This document shows positions 7,457 through 15,075 of a stretch of DNA of 45,032 nucleotides, piece after piece. Source of the DNA: Candidatus Staskawiczbacteria bacterium RIFOXYC1_FULL_38_18 (lineage in GTDB: Bacteria > Patescibacteriota > Minisyncoccia > Minisyncoccales > Staskawiczbacteraceae); the NCBI GenBank assembly GCA_001822095.1, contig MHPP01000032.1, positions 1-45,032 on the forward strand. The letters run 5' to 3'. The notes under the pieces were generated by a model, which was not told where the DNA came from, did no database searches, and was given only the letters and a program-made list of their open reading frames with translations. The position numbers were made by a program, and so were the translations under genes. Position 1 is the first letter of the stretch. Each line of letters begins with the position of its first letter.

Positions 7457-9677
7457 GAAAATAAAATTACAAATTGGCGGAATGACCTGCGCCTCTTGCG
7501 CGGCGGTGATAGAACACGATTTAAAGAAAACAAAAGGAGTTAATTCCGTTAATGTTAATTTTGCCACCGAAAAAGCTTATATAGATATTGATTCTACAAA
7601 AATAGATGTTGAAAAAATAAAAAAAGTTATTAACGACTCGGGCTATACGGCATTTGACGATATGCCCAAAATGAATGCGACAGCAGGAGAGCACGACCAC
7701 CATAAAATGCAAAAAGAGGCGGAAATCAAAGGATTAAAAAACCGCTTTTTGTTTTCGCTAATTTTGGGATTGCCGGTAATTTATATGATTATGGGTAAAA
7801 TGATAGGCCTCCCAATGCCTTCTTTTTTTGAGAAATACGGAATAGCAATTCAGGCGGTTTTGGCAACCGCTGTTATCGGGGTTTGTTTTAATATCTGGCA
7901 GTCGGGGGCAAAAAAAATTATAAAAATGGGTCCGAACATGGACACGTTAATTTTGATTGGAACAGCAACGGCTTATTTTTATAGCTTGGTAAACGCAGCA
8001 CTTTTATTTTTAGGCAAAGAGATATCAATGGAGTCGTTTTATTTTGAGGCGTCAATATTTATCCTTGTCTTTATATCTCTGGGAAAATATTTAGAAGCAA
8101 TCACCAAGGGTAAAACCTCAGAAGCAATAAAAAAGCTTATGGGGTTGCAGCCCAAAACAGCAATTGTTATAAGAGACGAAAAAGAATTGGTTGTTGCTAT
8201 TTCGGAGGTTGTTGAGGGAGACATTGTTTTGGTGAAGCCCGGAGAAAAAATTCCTGTTGATGGAATTGTTGTTGACGGATATTCGGGCGTGGACGAAAAA
8301 GCCATTACGGGGGAATCAATTCCCGTTGAAAAGAAAAAAGGAGACGAAGTGATTGGAGCCACAATAAATAAAACAAGTGTTTTAAAATTTAAGGCTACAA
8401 GGGTTGGAAAAAACACAATGCTTTCGCAAATTATTAAAATTGTCGAAGATGCAATGGGCTCGAAGGCGCCAATACAGCTTTTAGCAGACAAGGTTTCGTT
8501 TTATTTTGTGCCCGTTGTATTGGTTATAGCTTTGCTGTCTGCTGTGTTTTGGCTTTTGGCGGGATATTCCTTTGCGTTTGCTCTAACAATTTTTGTGGCA
8601 GTTTTGATTATTGCTTGCCCTTGCGCTCTTGGGTTAGCCACGCCCACGGCAGTTATGATGGGCACAGGATTGGCTGCGCAAAAAGGCATTTTGATAAAAT
8701 CCAGCAAGGCTTTAGAAACAGCAAAAAATATAAATATGGTTGTGTTTGATAAAACAGGGACGCTCACAAAAGGAGAACCCGTCGTAACCGACATTGCGCC
8801 AATTACGGACGAAAATATGATTTTACAAATTGCGGCTTCTGTTGAAAAAAATTCCGAGCACCCTTTGGCCGAAGCAATTGTTAAAAAGGCAAAAGAGGGA
8901 AATCTTGCTTTGAGCAAGGTCGAAGGATTTCTGGCAATTCCTGGCAAAGGGGTTGAGGCAAGTTTGGACCAAAAAAAAATTCTGTTGGGCACTAGGTCTT
9001 TGATGAAAGACAATAATATTTCTGTTGATTTGATTGAAGATAAGATGATAACCTTTGAGGACCAAGGAAAAACAGCAATGATTCTGGCCATTGATAAAAA
9101 AGTTATCGGAATTATTGTGGTTGCGGACGTTTTGAAAGAAAATTCAAAAGAAGCAGTTGATATACTCCACAAAATGGGAAAACAAGTTGCTATGATAACA
9201 GGAGACAATAGAAGGGTGGGGCTGGCAATTGCAAAACAAGTTGGAATTGACAGAGTTTTGGCAGAAGTTTTGCCCCAGGGAAAATCAGACGAAATCAAAA
9301 AATTGCAGTCAGAAGGCAAAGTTGTGGCAATGGTTGGTGACGGCATTAATGACGCCCCTGCGCTGGCCCAGGCAAACCTGGGGATTGCTTTGGGGTCAGG
9401 GACAGACGTTGCAATGGAAACAGGAGAAATTGTTTTGATAAAAGATGATTTAAGGGATGTTGTGAGTTCTATAGATTTAAGCAGATACACATTGAAAAAA
9501 ATAAAAATCGGGCTTTTTTGGGCGTTTTTTTATAATATAGTTGGAATTCCTGTGGCTGCCGGAGTTTTATTCCCCTCGACAGGCTGGCTTTTAAACCCTT
9601 CAATTGCTGCAGCGGCAATGGCGTTTTCATCTGTAAGCGTTGTTTTAAATGCTCTTTCGATGAAGTTTTACAAATAA
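7449..9677 (+). CDS. copA: Copper-exporting P1B-type ATPase CopA
   Basis: A 742-aa protein with one N-terminal HMA domain (GGMTCASC), a short His-rich linker (GEHDHHK), the CPC membrane motif ([11 protein letters not shown], about residue 389), the phosphorylation site DKTGTLT (about 434), the SEHPLAEA nucleotide-binding motif and the hinge [12 protein letters not shown] in helix 7 (YNIVGIP) and the MAFSS motif in helix 8 are marks of Cu(I)-specific P1B-1 pumps. It exports cytosolic Cu(I) using ATP. As the last gene of the CsoR-type operon it should be copper-induced. Bases 8908-8927 resemble a degenerate copy of the repeat seen in gyrB and miaA but add no obvious insertion. Confidence 0.93.
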   Translation: MDKKIKLQIGGMTCASCAAVIEHDLKKTKGVNSVNVNFATEKAYIDIDSTKIDVEKIKKVINDSGYTAFDDMPKMNATAGEHDHHKMQKEAEIKGLKNRFLFSLILGLPVIYMIMGKMIGLPMPSFFEKYGIAIQAVLATAVIGVCFNIWQSGAKKIIKMGPNMDTLILIGTATAYFYSLVNAALLFLGKEISMESFYFEASIFILVFISLGKYLEAITKGKTSEAIKKLMGLQPKTAIVIRDEKELVVAISEVVEGDIVLVKPGEKIPVDGIVVDGYSGVDEKAITGESIPVEKKKGDEVIGATINKTSVLKFKATRVGKNTMLSQIIKIVEDAMGSKAPIQLLADKVSFYFVPVVLVIALLSAVFWLLAGYSFAFALTIFVAVLIIACPCALGLATPTAVMMGTGLAAQKGILIKSSKALETAKNINMVVFDKTGTLTKGEPVVTDIAPITDENMILQIAASVEKNSEHPLAEAIVKKAKEGNLALSKVEGFLAIPGKGVEASLDQKKILLGTRSLMKDNNISVDLIEDKMITFEDQGKTAMILAIDKKVIGIIVVADVLKENSKEAVDILHKMGKQVAMITGDNRRVGLAIAKQVGIDRVLAEVLPQGKSDEIKKLQSEGKVVAMVGDGINDAPALAQANLGIALGSGTDVAMETGEIVLIKDDLRDVVSSIDLSRYTLKKIKIGLFWAFFYNIVGIPVAAGVLFPSTGWLLNPSIAAAAMAFSSVSVVLNALSMKFYK

Positions 9678-9700
9678 AAAAGCCGCAACTTGTGTTGCGG
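9676..9700 (-). terminator. Terminator of the minus-strand GNAT gene, possibly bidirectional
   Basis: Stem CCGCAAC/GTTGCGG with loop TTGT (9683-9700). On the minus strand it is followed by TTTTTT (9676-9681), so it best serves the GNAT gene. In the plus direction (copA) the following TAAAATAATT is a weaker U tract. Confidence 0.75.
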
Positions 9701-9736
9701 TAAAATAATTCATCGTCGACAAACTGCGGGTTGTAT

Positions 9737-10225
9737 TCATGCTTCCACTACTTCTTTGTAGTATCTGCGCACCATGCGGTATGCGTCTTCGGGCGAATCA
9801 TCGTAATAATTATGCAATACGTCTTGAGCGACAAAACCATTGGTGCGAAAGAATAGCTGAGCCGCCAGATTTCTTTCTCTGACCTCGGTCACTATCCGAT
9901 TTCGCTTTCGCCATGGAAGACTGGCATATAGCTCAGTAATTATTTGACTGCCCACGCCCTTGCGTCGGAAATTAGGGGCCACGGCAAGGTTTATTACGTG
10001 AGAAAAATCGCTATACAGCCCATAAATAACAAAACCCACAACCCGATCCTCGCTGAGAACAACCCGGCCGACATCCCTGCGCGTGCGAAGACAGCAGAGA
10101 AAGTCATTTTCTGGCCAAGAGAATTCAAAGCTTTCATTTTCTATTGCGATAACCTCGGGCAAGTGTTTTCGAACCAACCAGGTCGTCGCAATGCGAAGCC
10201 CAGACCTTAAGGTAGCTGATGCCAT
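9737..10225 (-). CDS. GNAT-family N-acetyltransferase (RimI-like)
   Basis: A 162-aa single GNAT domain. The acetyl-CoA pyrophosphate loop is visible as RRKGVGSQI (about residues 87-95), after the beta-4 strand VINLAVAPNF. A RimI-like C-terminal part reads ERNLAAQLFFRTNGF. RimI-type enzymes acetylate protein N-termini, but GNAT specificity cannot be read from sequence. It is oriented against its neighbours with its own promoter, a strong SD (AAGGAGGG about 6 nt before ATG) and a terminator, and its codons are more GC-rich. It therefore belongs with the other stand-alone SD-led units and may be acquired. Confidence 0.8.
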   Translation of the reverse strand: MASATLRSGLRIATTWLVRKHLPEVIAIENESFEFSWPENDFLCCLRTRRDVGRVVLSEDRVVGFVIYGLYSDFSHVINLAVAPNFRRKGVGSQIITELYASLPWRKRNRIVTEVRERNLAAQLFFRTNGFVAQDVLHNYYDDSPEDAYRMVRRYYKEVVEA

Positions 10226-10259
10226 AAAACCCTCCTTGATTGGAAAAGACCCAATTTGT

Positions 10260-10287
10260 ATTTTAACCCCGTAATACCATTAGTCAA
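10260..10287 (-). promoter_or_regulatory. Promoter of the GNAT gene
   Basis: On the minus strand: TTGACT (10287-10282), a 16-bp spacer and TAAAAT (10265-10260), about 35 nt before the start codon. Confidence 0.6.
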
Positions 10288-10289
10288 GC

Positions 10290-10318
10290 TTGATTGTATA
10301 AAAATTTTATGATTAAAT
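10290..10318 (+). promoter_or_regulatory. Weak candidate promoter for the thioredoxin-like gene (possibly leaderless)
   Basis: TTGATT (10290-10295), a 17-bp spacer and TTAAAT (10313-10318). Initiation about 7 nt downstream would fall on the ATG at 10325, giving a leaderless mRNA. The hexamers match poorly. Confidence 0.3.
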
Positions 10319-10324
10319 TAAAAT

Positions 10325-10726
10325 ATGGATAAAGCTATTATATTTACAATTATAGGAGTGGTCGTGTTAGGGCTTTTATTTTTTGGCGCGCAAAACGGAT
10401 TTTTGACAAAAATTTTTTCCGGATCACCAATTGCAGAAGTTGTTATGCCCGAAGGGATTATTTTGTTTTACGGCGAAGGGTGCCCTCATTGTAAAGTTGT
10501 AGACGATTTTATAACAGAAAACAAAATAGAAGATAAAGTTAAGTTTTCAAGATTAGAAGTTTGGTATAACAGGAATAATCAACTGATTTTGGAGAAAGCG
10601 GCGGAGACATGTGGAATAAAGGGAGACACTGTGGGAGTGCCATTTTTATATGACGGAGCAGGTAAGTGTATAATCGGCGACGTTGATGCAATTAATTTTT
10701 TTAAAAATGAAGCAGGCATACAATAA
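10325..10726 (+). CDS. Membrane-anchored thioredoxin/glutaredoxin-like protein (CPHC)
   Basis: A 133-aa protein with an N-terminal hydrophobic anchor (about residues 4-22) and then a thioredoxin-fold domain. The active-site-like CPHC is at 53-56 and the cis-proline motif GVPFLYD lies near the end. Topology predicts the redox domain outside the membrane, where it could form or shuffle disulfides. That fits a genome encoding very Cys-rich secreted proteins. It overlaps the next gene by 20 nt; that gene encodes a CPVC membrane protein, a likely redox partner. Two further Cys (C98 and one near the C-terminus) could form a structural or resolving pair. Confidence 0.75.
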   Translation: MDKAIIFTIIGVVVLGLLFFGAQNGFLTKIFSGSPIAEVVMPEGIILFYGEGCPHCKVVDDFITENKIEDKVKFSRLEVWYNRNNQLILEKAAETCGIKGDTVGVPFLYDGAGKCIIGDVDAINFFKNEAGIQ

Positions 10727-11219
10727 ATTAGCAATTTTAAGCTCTGTTGTGTTTGGGTTTTTATGGGCAGGCGTGGCAAAAGCTGTTTGCCCTGTTTGCG
10801 TGGTTGCTGTTGGGGCCGGACTTGGCCTTTCAAGATGGCTTGGAGTAGATGATATTATTTCGGGGATGTGGATTGGCGCGTTGCTGGTTTCTATAACTGT
10901 TTGGACGCACGAATGGATTGTTAAAAAAGGGTGGGGATTTAAATTTAGCTTATACGTAATCGGGGCAATATATTATGCCCTCACAATTGTGCCACTTTAT
11001 TTTTATGATGTTGTCGGCCATCCATTAAATAATATTTTTGGAATTGATAAATTTATTTTAGGCGTTATTTTGGGCACAACATTTTTTATTGCCGCAGTTT
11101 TATTGCATAATTTTTTAAAAACAAAAAATAACGGCAAGTCATTTTTTCCTTACCAAAAAGTAGTTGTTCCGGTTTTGACATTAATAATAATTAGTTTAAT
11201 TCTATGGATGATAATTTAA
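10707..11219 (+). CDS. Multi-pass membrane protein with CPVC motif (unknown, possibly redox)
   Basis: The track ORF starts at 10683, but ATG 10707 gives a sensible 170-aa protein. A signal-like first helix (about 8-26) ends in AKA, followed by VCPVC (C28, C31) and the conserved-looking GAGLGLSRWLGVDD. Four further helices lie at about 49-66, 79-100, 115-135 and 148-168. The CxxC at a membrane boundary next to a thioredoxin-like gene recalls VKOR/DsbB-type pairs, but the sequence is not recognisably VKOR. It overlaps both neighbours (20 nt and 16 nt), so it is translated as part of a tight operon. Function is inferred only from context. Confidence 0.6.
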   Translation: MKQAYNKLAILSSVVFGFLWAGVAKAVCPVCVVAVGAGLGLSRWLGVDDIISGMWIGALLVSITVWTHEWIVKKGWGFKFSLYVIGAIYYALTIVPLYFYDVVGHPLNNIFGIDKFILGVILGTTFFIAAVLLHNFLKTKNNGKSFFPYQKVVVPVLTLIIISLILWMII

Positions 11220-11728
11220 AAATTGACGAGTTTATCAAAAAAGTAAACGAAAGCAAAGATAACCAGCTTGATTTGTCTTCAGACGAGGATTTGTCCATTG
11301 CCATAATGAATTTAATTTCCATTGAGGAGCATTTCTTTTTTACCGCAAACAAAACCGGCAAGCCCGAATATTTTGATTTATTAAATACGGCACGCGAGAT
11401 GAGAAAAGATTTGCTAAAAAAAATTGTTAAGGATTCGGAAGGGGAAATATGGTGCATTTCAAAACATCTGTTGGCCGCTTCAATGAGGCTTATGGAGGTT
11501 GGCACAAAAGCGCAAGGGCAAGGCAAAAAAGAAGAAGCACAAGACTTTTTTAAAAAATCTTATCAGCTTTACTCGCTTTTTTGGGGGCTTAATTTAAAAT
11601 TGATAAATATGGGTGAAGTTAAAAAAATTGAGGACAATCAAATAGACAAAAAAGACGATGATAAAAAGGGGCTACTCGATAAATTGGGCAGTATAGTAAA
11701 GCATGCGATTGATTGCTGCAAAGAATAA
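11204..11728 (+). CDS. Hypothetical helical protein, unknown function
   Basis: A 174-aa soluble, mostly helical protein with no recognised domain. Visible features are an IEEHFFFTANKTGKPEYF segment, a His/Cys-containing WCISKHL stretch, a TPR-like helix (EEAQDFFKKSYQLY) and a charged linker (KKDDDKK) before a C-terminal amphipathic helix ending in DCC. The overlap with the upstream membrane gene (16 nt) and the 6-nt gap to the next gene place it in the redox-like operon. It may be a cytoplasmic partner of the membrane protein. I do not assign a function. Confidence 0.6.
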   Translation: MDDNLKIDEFIKKVNESKDNQLDLSSDEDLSIAIMNLISIEEHFFFTANKTGKPEYFDLLNTAREMRKDLLKKIVKDSEGEIWCISKHLLAASMRLMEVGTKAQGQGKKEEAQDFFKKSYQLYSLFWGLNLKLINMGEVKKIEDNQIDKKDDDKKGLLDKLGSIVKHAIDCCKE

Positions 11729-11734
11729 TAAGAT

Positions 11735-12631
11735 ATGAAGCGACAGTATATTTTTCTCTCTGTTCTCTTTCTCTTGGCATTAAATATCTTTTGCTGGAGG
11801 GAGGTTTTTGCGTTGAGTGAAGAAAAAATGCTAGAGGTGGATTTTTTGGATGTGGGACAGGGGGATTCTATTTTTATTAAAACTCCAGAAGGCCACCAGA
11901 TTATAATTGACGGAGGCCCAAATTCAATTTTGTTACAGAAACTGGCGGAAAGAATGCCTTTTTGGGATAAAACAATTGATTTGGTGATTTTAACTCATCC
12001 TGAAAAAGACCACATGACCGGATTACTGGATGTTCTGCAAAATTACAAAGTGGATTATTTTTTATGGACAGGAGTTATAAAAAATAGTGCGGAAAACAAA
12101 AAATTAGCCGCGCTTCTAGAGGAGGCGCAAAAGCCGAAAAGAAATTTTTTGGCGTCGCTGGACGGAAAAAGCAAATCAACAAAAATTTTGATTGCAAAGG
12201 CGGGAGAAAAAATAATGGCGGGGGAGGTTTTAATTGATATTTTATTTCCTCATGAAAATCTAAATAACCAGGAGCCCAAAAACACAAATGACACAAGCGT
12301 GGTCTCGCAATTAATTTTTGGCAATAATGAGTTTCTTTTTACGGGCGACATAAGCAGTTCTGCAGAAAAAAAACTTGTTAATGGGGGCGCTGATTTGTCA
12401 GCAAGCGTTTTAAAAGTGGCGCATCACGGGTCAAAATATTCAACCTCAGACATTTTTTTAGAAACCGTGAAGCCCGGCATCGCGGTGATATCTGTGGGAA
12501 AGAACAGCTACGGGCATCCTACACAAGAAACATTGAAAAGATTGGAAGAATTTGGTATAAAGATTTTAAGAACAGACACTAATGGCGACGTAAATATGGT
12601 GTCTGATGGAAAAAATATAATATTAAAGTAA
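11735..12631 (+). CDS. ComEC/Rec2-like secreted metallo-beta-lactamase-fold hydrolase
   Basis: A 298-aa protein with a signal peptide (about 1-26, ending VFA) followed by a stand-alone MBL domain like the C-terminal domain of ComEC. Motifs: FLDVGQGDS, the metal site THPEKDHMTG (H-x3-DH), FTGDIS, VAHHGSKYS and GHPTQETL. ComEC's MBL domain is thought to degrade the non-transported DNA strand during uptake. Here there are no channel helices, so this is a separate extracellular hydrolase, perhaps a nuclease that scavenges DNA. It could act with a ComEC channel elsewhere. No SD is seen. Confidence 0.8.
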   Translation: MKRQYIFLSVLFLLALNIFCWREVFALSEEKMLEVDFLDVGQGDSIFIKTPEGHQIIIDGGPNSILLQKLAERMPFWDKTIDLVILTHPEKDHMTGLLDVLQNYKVDYFLWTGVIKNSAENKKLAALLEEAQKPKRNFLASLDGKSKSTKILIAKAGEKIMAGEVLIDILFPHENLNNQEPKNTNDTSVVSQLIFGNNEFLFTGDISSSAEKKLVNGGADLSASVLKVAHHGSKYSTSDIFLETVKPGIAVISVGKNSYGHPTQETLKRLEEFGIKILRTDTNGDVNMVSDGKNIILK

Positions 12632-12641
12632 AAATTTTAAG

Positions 12642-13706
12642 ATGAAAGATTTAGATTTTCCGCTTTTTAAGACAAAATCAGAGATTTACAAGAAGTTTGA
12701 CCTAACCGACGTTAATTCCCGCCAGGAGTATTTTGAATACAAAGCCAGGCCGGAAATAAAAAAATTAAGGGAGTATTTAAAAAATAACACTTTTGTAGCT
12801 TATTTGATGGGGAAAAAATCCTCGGGCAAGGGAACTTATGCCAAAATGCTGGCTGAAGTTGTTGATAAGGACAGGATTGCGCATTTTTCAATTGGAGACA
12901 TGATAAGGTCTTTTGACGAAGTTTTAAAAGATGAAAACCAGAAAAAAGAATTGACTGAATTTTTGCAGAAAAATTATAGGGGATTTCATTCGTTGGATAA
13001 AATTATTGAGTCAATGGAGGGCAGGTCAACAAAAGTTCTTTTGCCTTCGGAACTGATTTTGGCTTTGGCAAAAAGGGAAATTGCAAAGCTTGGTAAAAAG
13101 GCCATTTTTATTGATGGGTTTCCTCGCGATATTGACCAGGTTTCCTATGCTTTATTTTTTAGAGATTTAATAAATTACAGAGATGATCCGGATGTTTTTA
13201 TTTTAATAGATGTGCCGACAACCGTTATTGATGAAAGGGTAAAATTCAGAGTTATATGCCCGCTGTGCAATGCCTCGCGCAATACAAAGTTGCTCGCAAC
13301 TAAAAAAATTGAGTATGAAAATAATAAGTTTTATTTGATTTGTGACAATGCCGGATGTCCTGGCGCCAGAATGGTTACAAAAGAGGGCGACGAACAGGGA
13401 ATTGAGCCCATAAGAGCTCGTTTGGAAAAAGACGAAATGCTTATTAAAGAAGCTTACAAATTGCAGGGAGTTCCGAAAGTTTTGTTGAGAAATTCAATTC
13501 CCGTTGATAAAACAAAAGAAGTTACAGATGACTACGAAATCACGCCAGGATACAATTACACCTTTAACGAAGCGGAAAATAAAGTTGAGGTGCAGGAAAG
13601 CCCTTGGGAAGTAAAAGACGACGAGGGTACGCTGTCCAACAGCTTAATGCCACCTCCTGTGGTTGTTTCCTTAATAAAACAGCTTGTCAAAGCATTGGGA
13701 ATTTAG
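12642..13706 (+). CDS. Adenylate kinase-like nucleoside monophosphate kinase, extended
   Basis: A 354-aa protein with a P-loop (GKKSSGKGTY, about 57-66), the NMP-binding FIDGFPRD motif and a zinc-ribbon-like LID region carrying CPLC and a second Cys pair (CDNAGC). Ordinary adenylate kinases are about 215 aa. This one has about 45 extra N-terminal residues, insertions in the NMP-binding region and a long C-terminal tail (NYTFNEAENKVEV onward). It probably converts NMP + ATP to NDP + ADP; whether AMP is the substrate is not certain. It sits between the ComEC-like gene and the secE promoter, without SD. A second, canonical adk may exist elsewhere. Confidence 0.72.
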   Translation: MKDLDFPLFKTKSEIYKKFDLTDVNSRQEYFEYKARPEIKKLREYLKNNTFVAYLMGKKSSGKGTYAKMLAEVVDKDRIAHFSIGDMIRSFDEVLKDENQKKELTEFLQKNYRGFHSLDKIIESMEGRSTKVLLPSELILALAKREIAKLGKKAIFIDGFPRDIDQVSYALFFRDLINYRDDPDVFILIDVPTTVIDERVKFRVICPLCNASRNTKLLATKKIEYENNKFYLICDNAGCPGARMVTKEGDEQGIEPIRARLEKDEMLIKEAYKLQGVPKVLLRNSIPVDKTKEVTDDYEITPGYNYTFNEAENKVEVQESPWEVKDDEGTLSNSLMPPPVVVSLIKQLVKALGI

Positions 13707-13710
13707 GCAC

Positions 13711-13739
13711 TTGACTTGTAAATTTATATGCGGTAATAT
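13711..13739 (+). promoter_or_regulatory. Promoter of secE-nusG-rplK
   Basis: TTGACT (13711-13716), a 17-bp spacer and TAATAT (13734-13739), just after the kinase stop codon. Confidence 0.7.
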
Positions 13740-13747
13740 AGAGGTGT

Positions 13748-13766
13748 AATGGCCTCCGGGCCATTT
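13748..13766 (+). promoter_or_regulatory. Hairpin at the 5' end of the secE leader
   Basis: A 7-bp stem AATGGCC/GGCCATT with loop TCCG begins a few nt after the predicted start site and is followed by a short T run. It could stabilise the transcript 5' end or act as an attenuator; the T run is too short for a firm terminator. Confidence 0.4.
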
Positions 13767-13792
13767 TAAAAACCGAGCAATATATAAAAAAT

Positions 13793-13987
13793 ATGACAAT
13801 ATCACAAAAAGTTAATATATTTTTTAAAGAGGTTTGGGTGGAAATGAGGCGGGTAAGTTGGCTTTCCCAAAAAGATATTATAAGATATACCCTTATTGTT
13901 TTGGCGGTGACTATTTTGGTTGCGGCATTTTTGGGCGGGCTGGACTACATTTTTACAACAATAATTAAGAGCTTTATTATAAGATAA
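13793..13987 (+). CDS. secE: Preprotein translocase subunit SecE
   Basis: A 64-aa SecE with the conserved cytoplasmic amphipathic segment FFKEVWVEMRRVSW and one membrane helix (about 32-55). It is the essential clamp subunit of SecYEG; its length matches the single-helix bacterial form. The stop overlaps the nusG start (TAATGG), the classic secE-nusG-rplK arrangement. It is driven by the promoter at 13711. Confidence 0.93.
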   Translation: MTISQKVNIFFKEVWVEMRRVSWLSQKDIIRYTLIVLAVTILVAAFLGGLDYIFTTIIKSFIIR

Positions 13988-14538
13988 TGGCAAAACAGCA
14001 AATAGAACAAGACAGGAATTGGTACGTTATTCATACTTATTCGGGTTATGAAGACGCGGTTGCAAAAAATCTTAAACAAAGGATTGAATCTTTGGGCATG
14101 GAAGACAAAATTTTTAATGTAATTGTTCCAAAAGAAAAAAAGATTAAAATAAAAAACGGAAAAAGAAAAACAGTTGAGGAAAAAATTTATCCTGGTTATG
14201 TGCTTGTGGAAATGAATGTTACCGATGAGTCTTGGTATGTTGTCAGAAACACGCCAAGAGTTACGGGATTTTTGGGGGCGGGAACAACCCCAATTCCGGT
14301 TTCAAAATCGGACATGGATGACTTAATGAAAAGAATGGAAATGGGCGAGCCGGAATTTACAATTGATTTTGAAATTGGTTCTACGGTTAAAATTACAGAC
14401 GGGCCGTTTAAGGGCTTTGAAGGAAAAGTTTCAGAGCTTGATAAAGAAAGAGGAAAAATTAAAGTGCTGGTTAATATGTTTGGCAGAGACACTCCAGTTG
14501 AATTGGATTCATTACAAATTAAAAAAATAGGAGAATAA
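13987..14538 (+). CDS. nusG: Transcription elongation/termination factor NusG
   Basis: A 183-aa protein with an NGN domain starting [15 protein letters not shown], the [11 protein letters not shown] segment and a C-terminal KOW domain with [11 protein letters not shown]. NusG binds RNA polymerase to support elongation and links to ribosomes or Rho. The length is typical. The 1-nt overlap with secE and 4-nt gap to rplK mark one operon. Confidence 0.95.
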   Translation: MAKQQIEQDRNWYVIHTYSGYEDAVAKNLKQRIESLGMEDKIFNVIVPKEKKIKIKNGKRKTVEEKIYPGYVLVEMNVTDESWYVVRNTPRVTGFLGAGTTPIPVSKSDMDDLMKRMEMGEPEFTIDFEIGSTVKITDGPFKGFEGKVSELDKERGKIKVLVNMFGRDTPVELDSLQIKKIGE

Positions 14539-14542
14539 ATAT

Positions 14543-14968
14543 ATGGCAAAAGAAATAAAAGCTGTAGTCAAGGTGCAAATACAGGCAGGCAAAGCAACCC
14601 CGGCGCCTCCAATCGGACCGGCGCTGGCTCCTCACGGATTAAACATTGCAGAGTTCTGTCAAAAGTTTAACGCCGCAACACAGGCAATGGCGGGCTACAA
14701 AATTCCCGCCGAGGTTACAATTTACAAAGACAGGTCTTTTGTTTTTAAACTAAAAACACCTTTGGCTGCGGAGTTAATTTGCAAGGCAATTGGAATTGAA
14801 AAGGGTTCTGGAACTCCAAACAAAGTAAAAGTTGGGAAAATCACAAAAGCCCAATTGGCTGAAATTGCAAAAACAAAAATGCCCGATTTAAACACCACAG
14901 ACATTGAGCAGGCAATAAAAATCATTGCCGGCACGGCAAAAAACATGGGGGTGGACGTGGTCGGATAA
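14543..14968 (+). CDS. rplK: 50S ribosomal protein L11
   Basis: A 141-aa L11 with the proline-rich [12 protein letters not shown] segment and the C-terminal rRNA-binding domain ([11 protein letters not shown], then AKNMGVDV). It forms the GTPase-associated centre stalk base. In most bacteria rplA (L1) follows directly; here a strong terminator follows and no L1 gene is in the window. Confidence 0.95.
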   Translation: MAKEIKAVVKVQIQAGKATPAPPIGPALAPHGLNIAEFCQKFNAATQAMAGYKIPAEVTIYKDRSFVFKLKTPLAAELICKAIGIEKGSGTPNKVKVGKITKAQLAEIAKTKMPDLNTTDIEQAIKIIAGTAKNMGVDVVG

Positions 14969-14986
14969 TACACAATAAATTTAGTA

Positions 14987-15020
14987 AAAAGCAAGTGGTT
15001 TTTCCACTTGCTTTTTATTT
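14987..15020 (+). terminator. Intrinsic terminator after rplK
   Basis: A 13-bp stem AAAAAGCAAGTGG/CCACTTGCTTTTT with loop TTTT and a continuing T-rich tail. Textbook form. Confidence 0.9.
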
Positions 15021-15037
15021 GGCGCGGGTGGTAAAAT
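15008..15037 (+). promoter_or_regulatory. Candidate promoter of the thymidylate operon
   Basis: TAAAAT (15032-15037) preceded by TGG as an extended -10; TTGCTT (15008-15013) lies 18 bp upstream inside the rplK terminator stem. Confidence 0.4.
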
Positions 15038-15075
15038 GGGACTACACAAAAATATTATTAAAACAAAAATAAGTT

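Noticed and set aside
8908-8927. CTTTGAGCAAGGTCGAAGGA in copA as a further copy of the gyrB/miaA repeat
   Set aside because: It resembles the repeat pattern, but CopA aligns through this stretch without an obvious insertion, so chance or strong decay cannot be separated. Kept out of the firm list.
8501-9490. 329-aa minus-strand ORF opposite copA
   Set aside because: It is a shadow of the highly conserved CopA frame, low in complexity and rich in Ser/Ile, as expected for antisense of an AT-rich coding strand.
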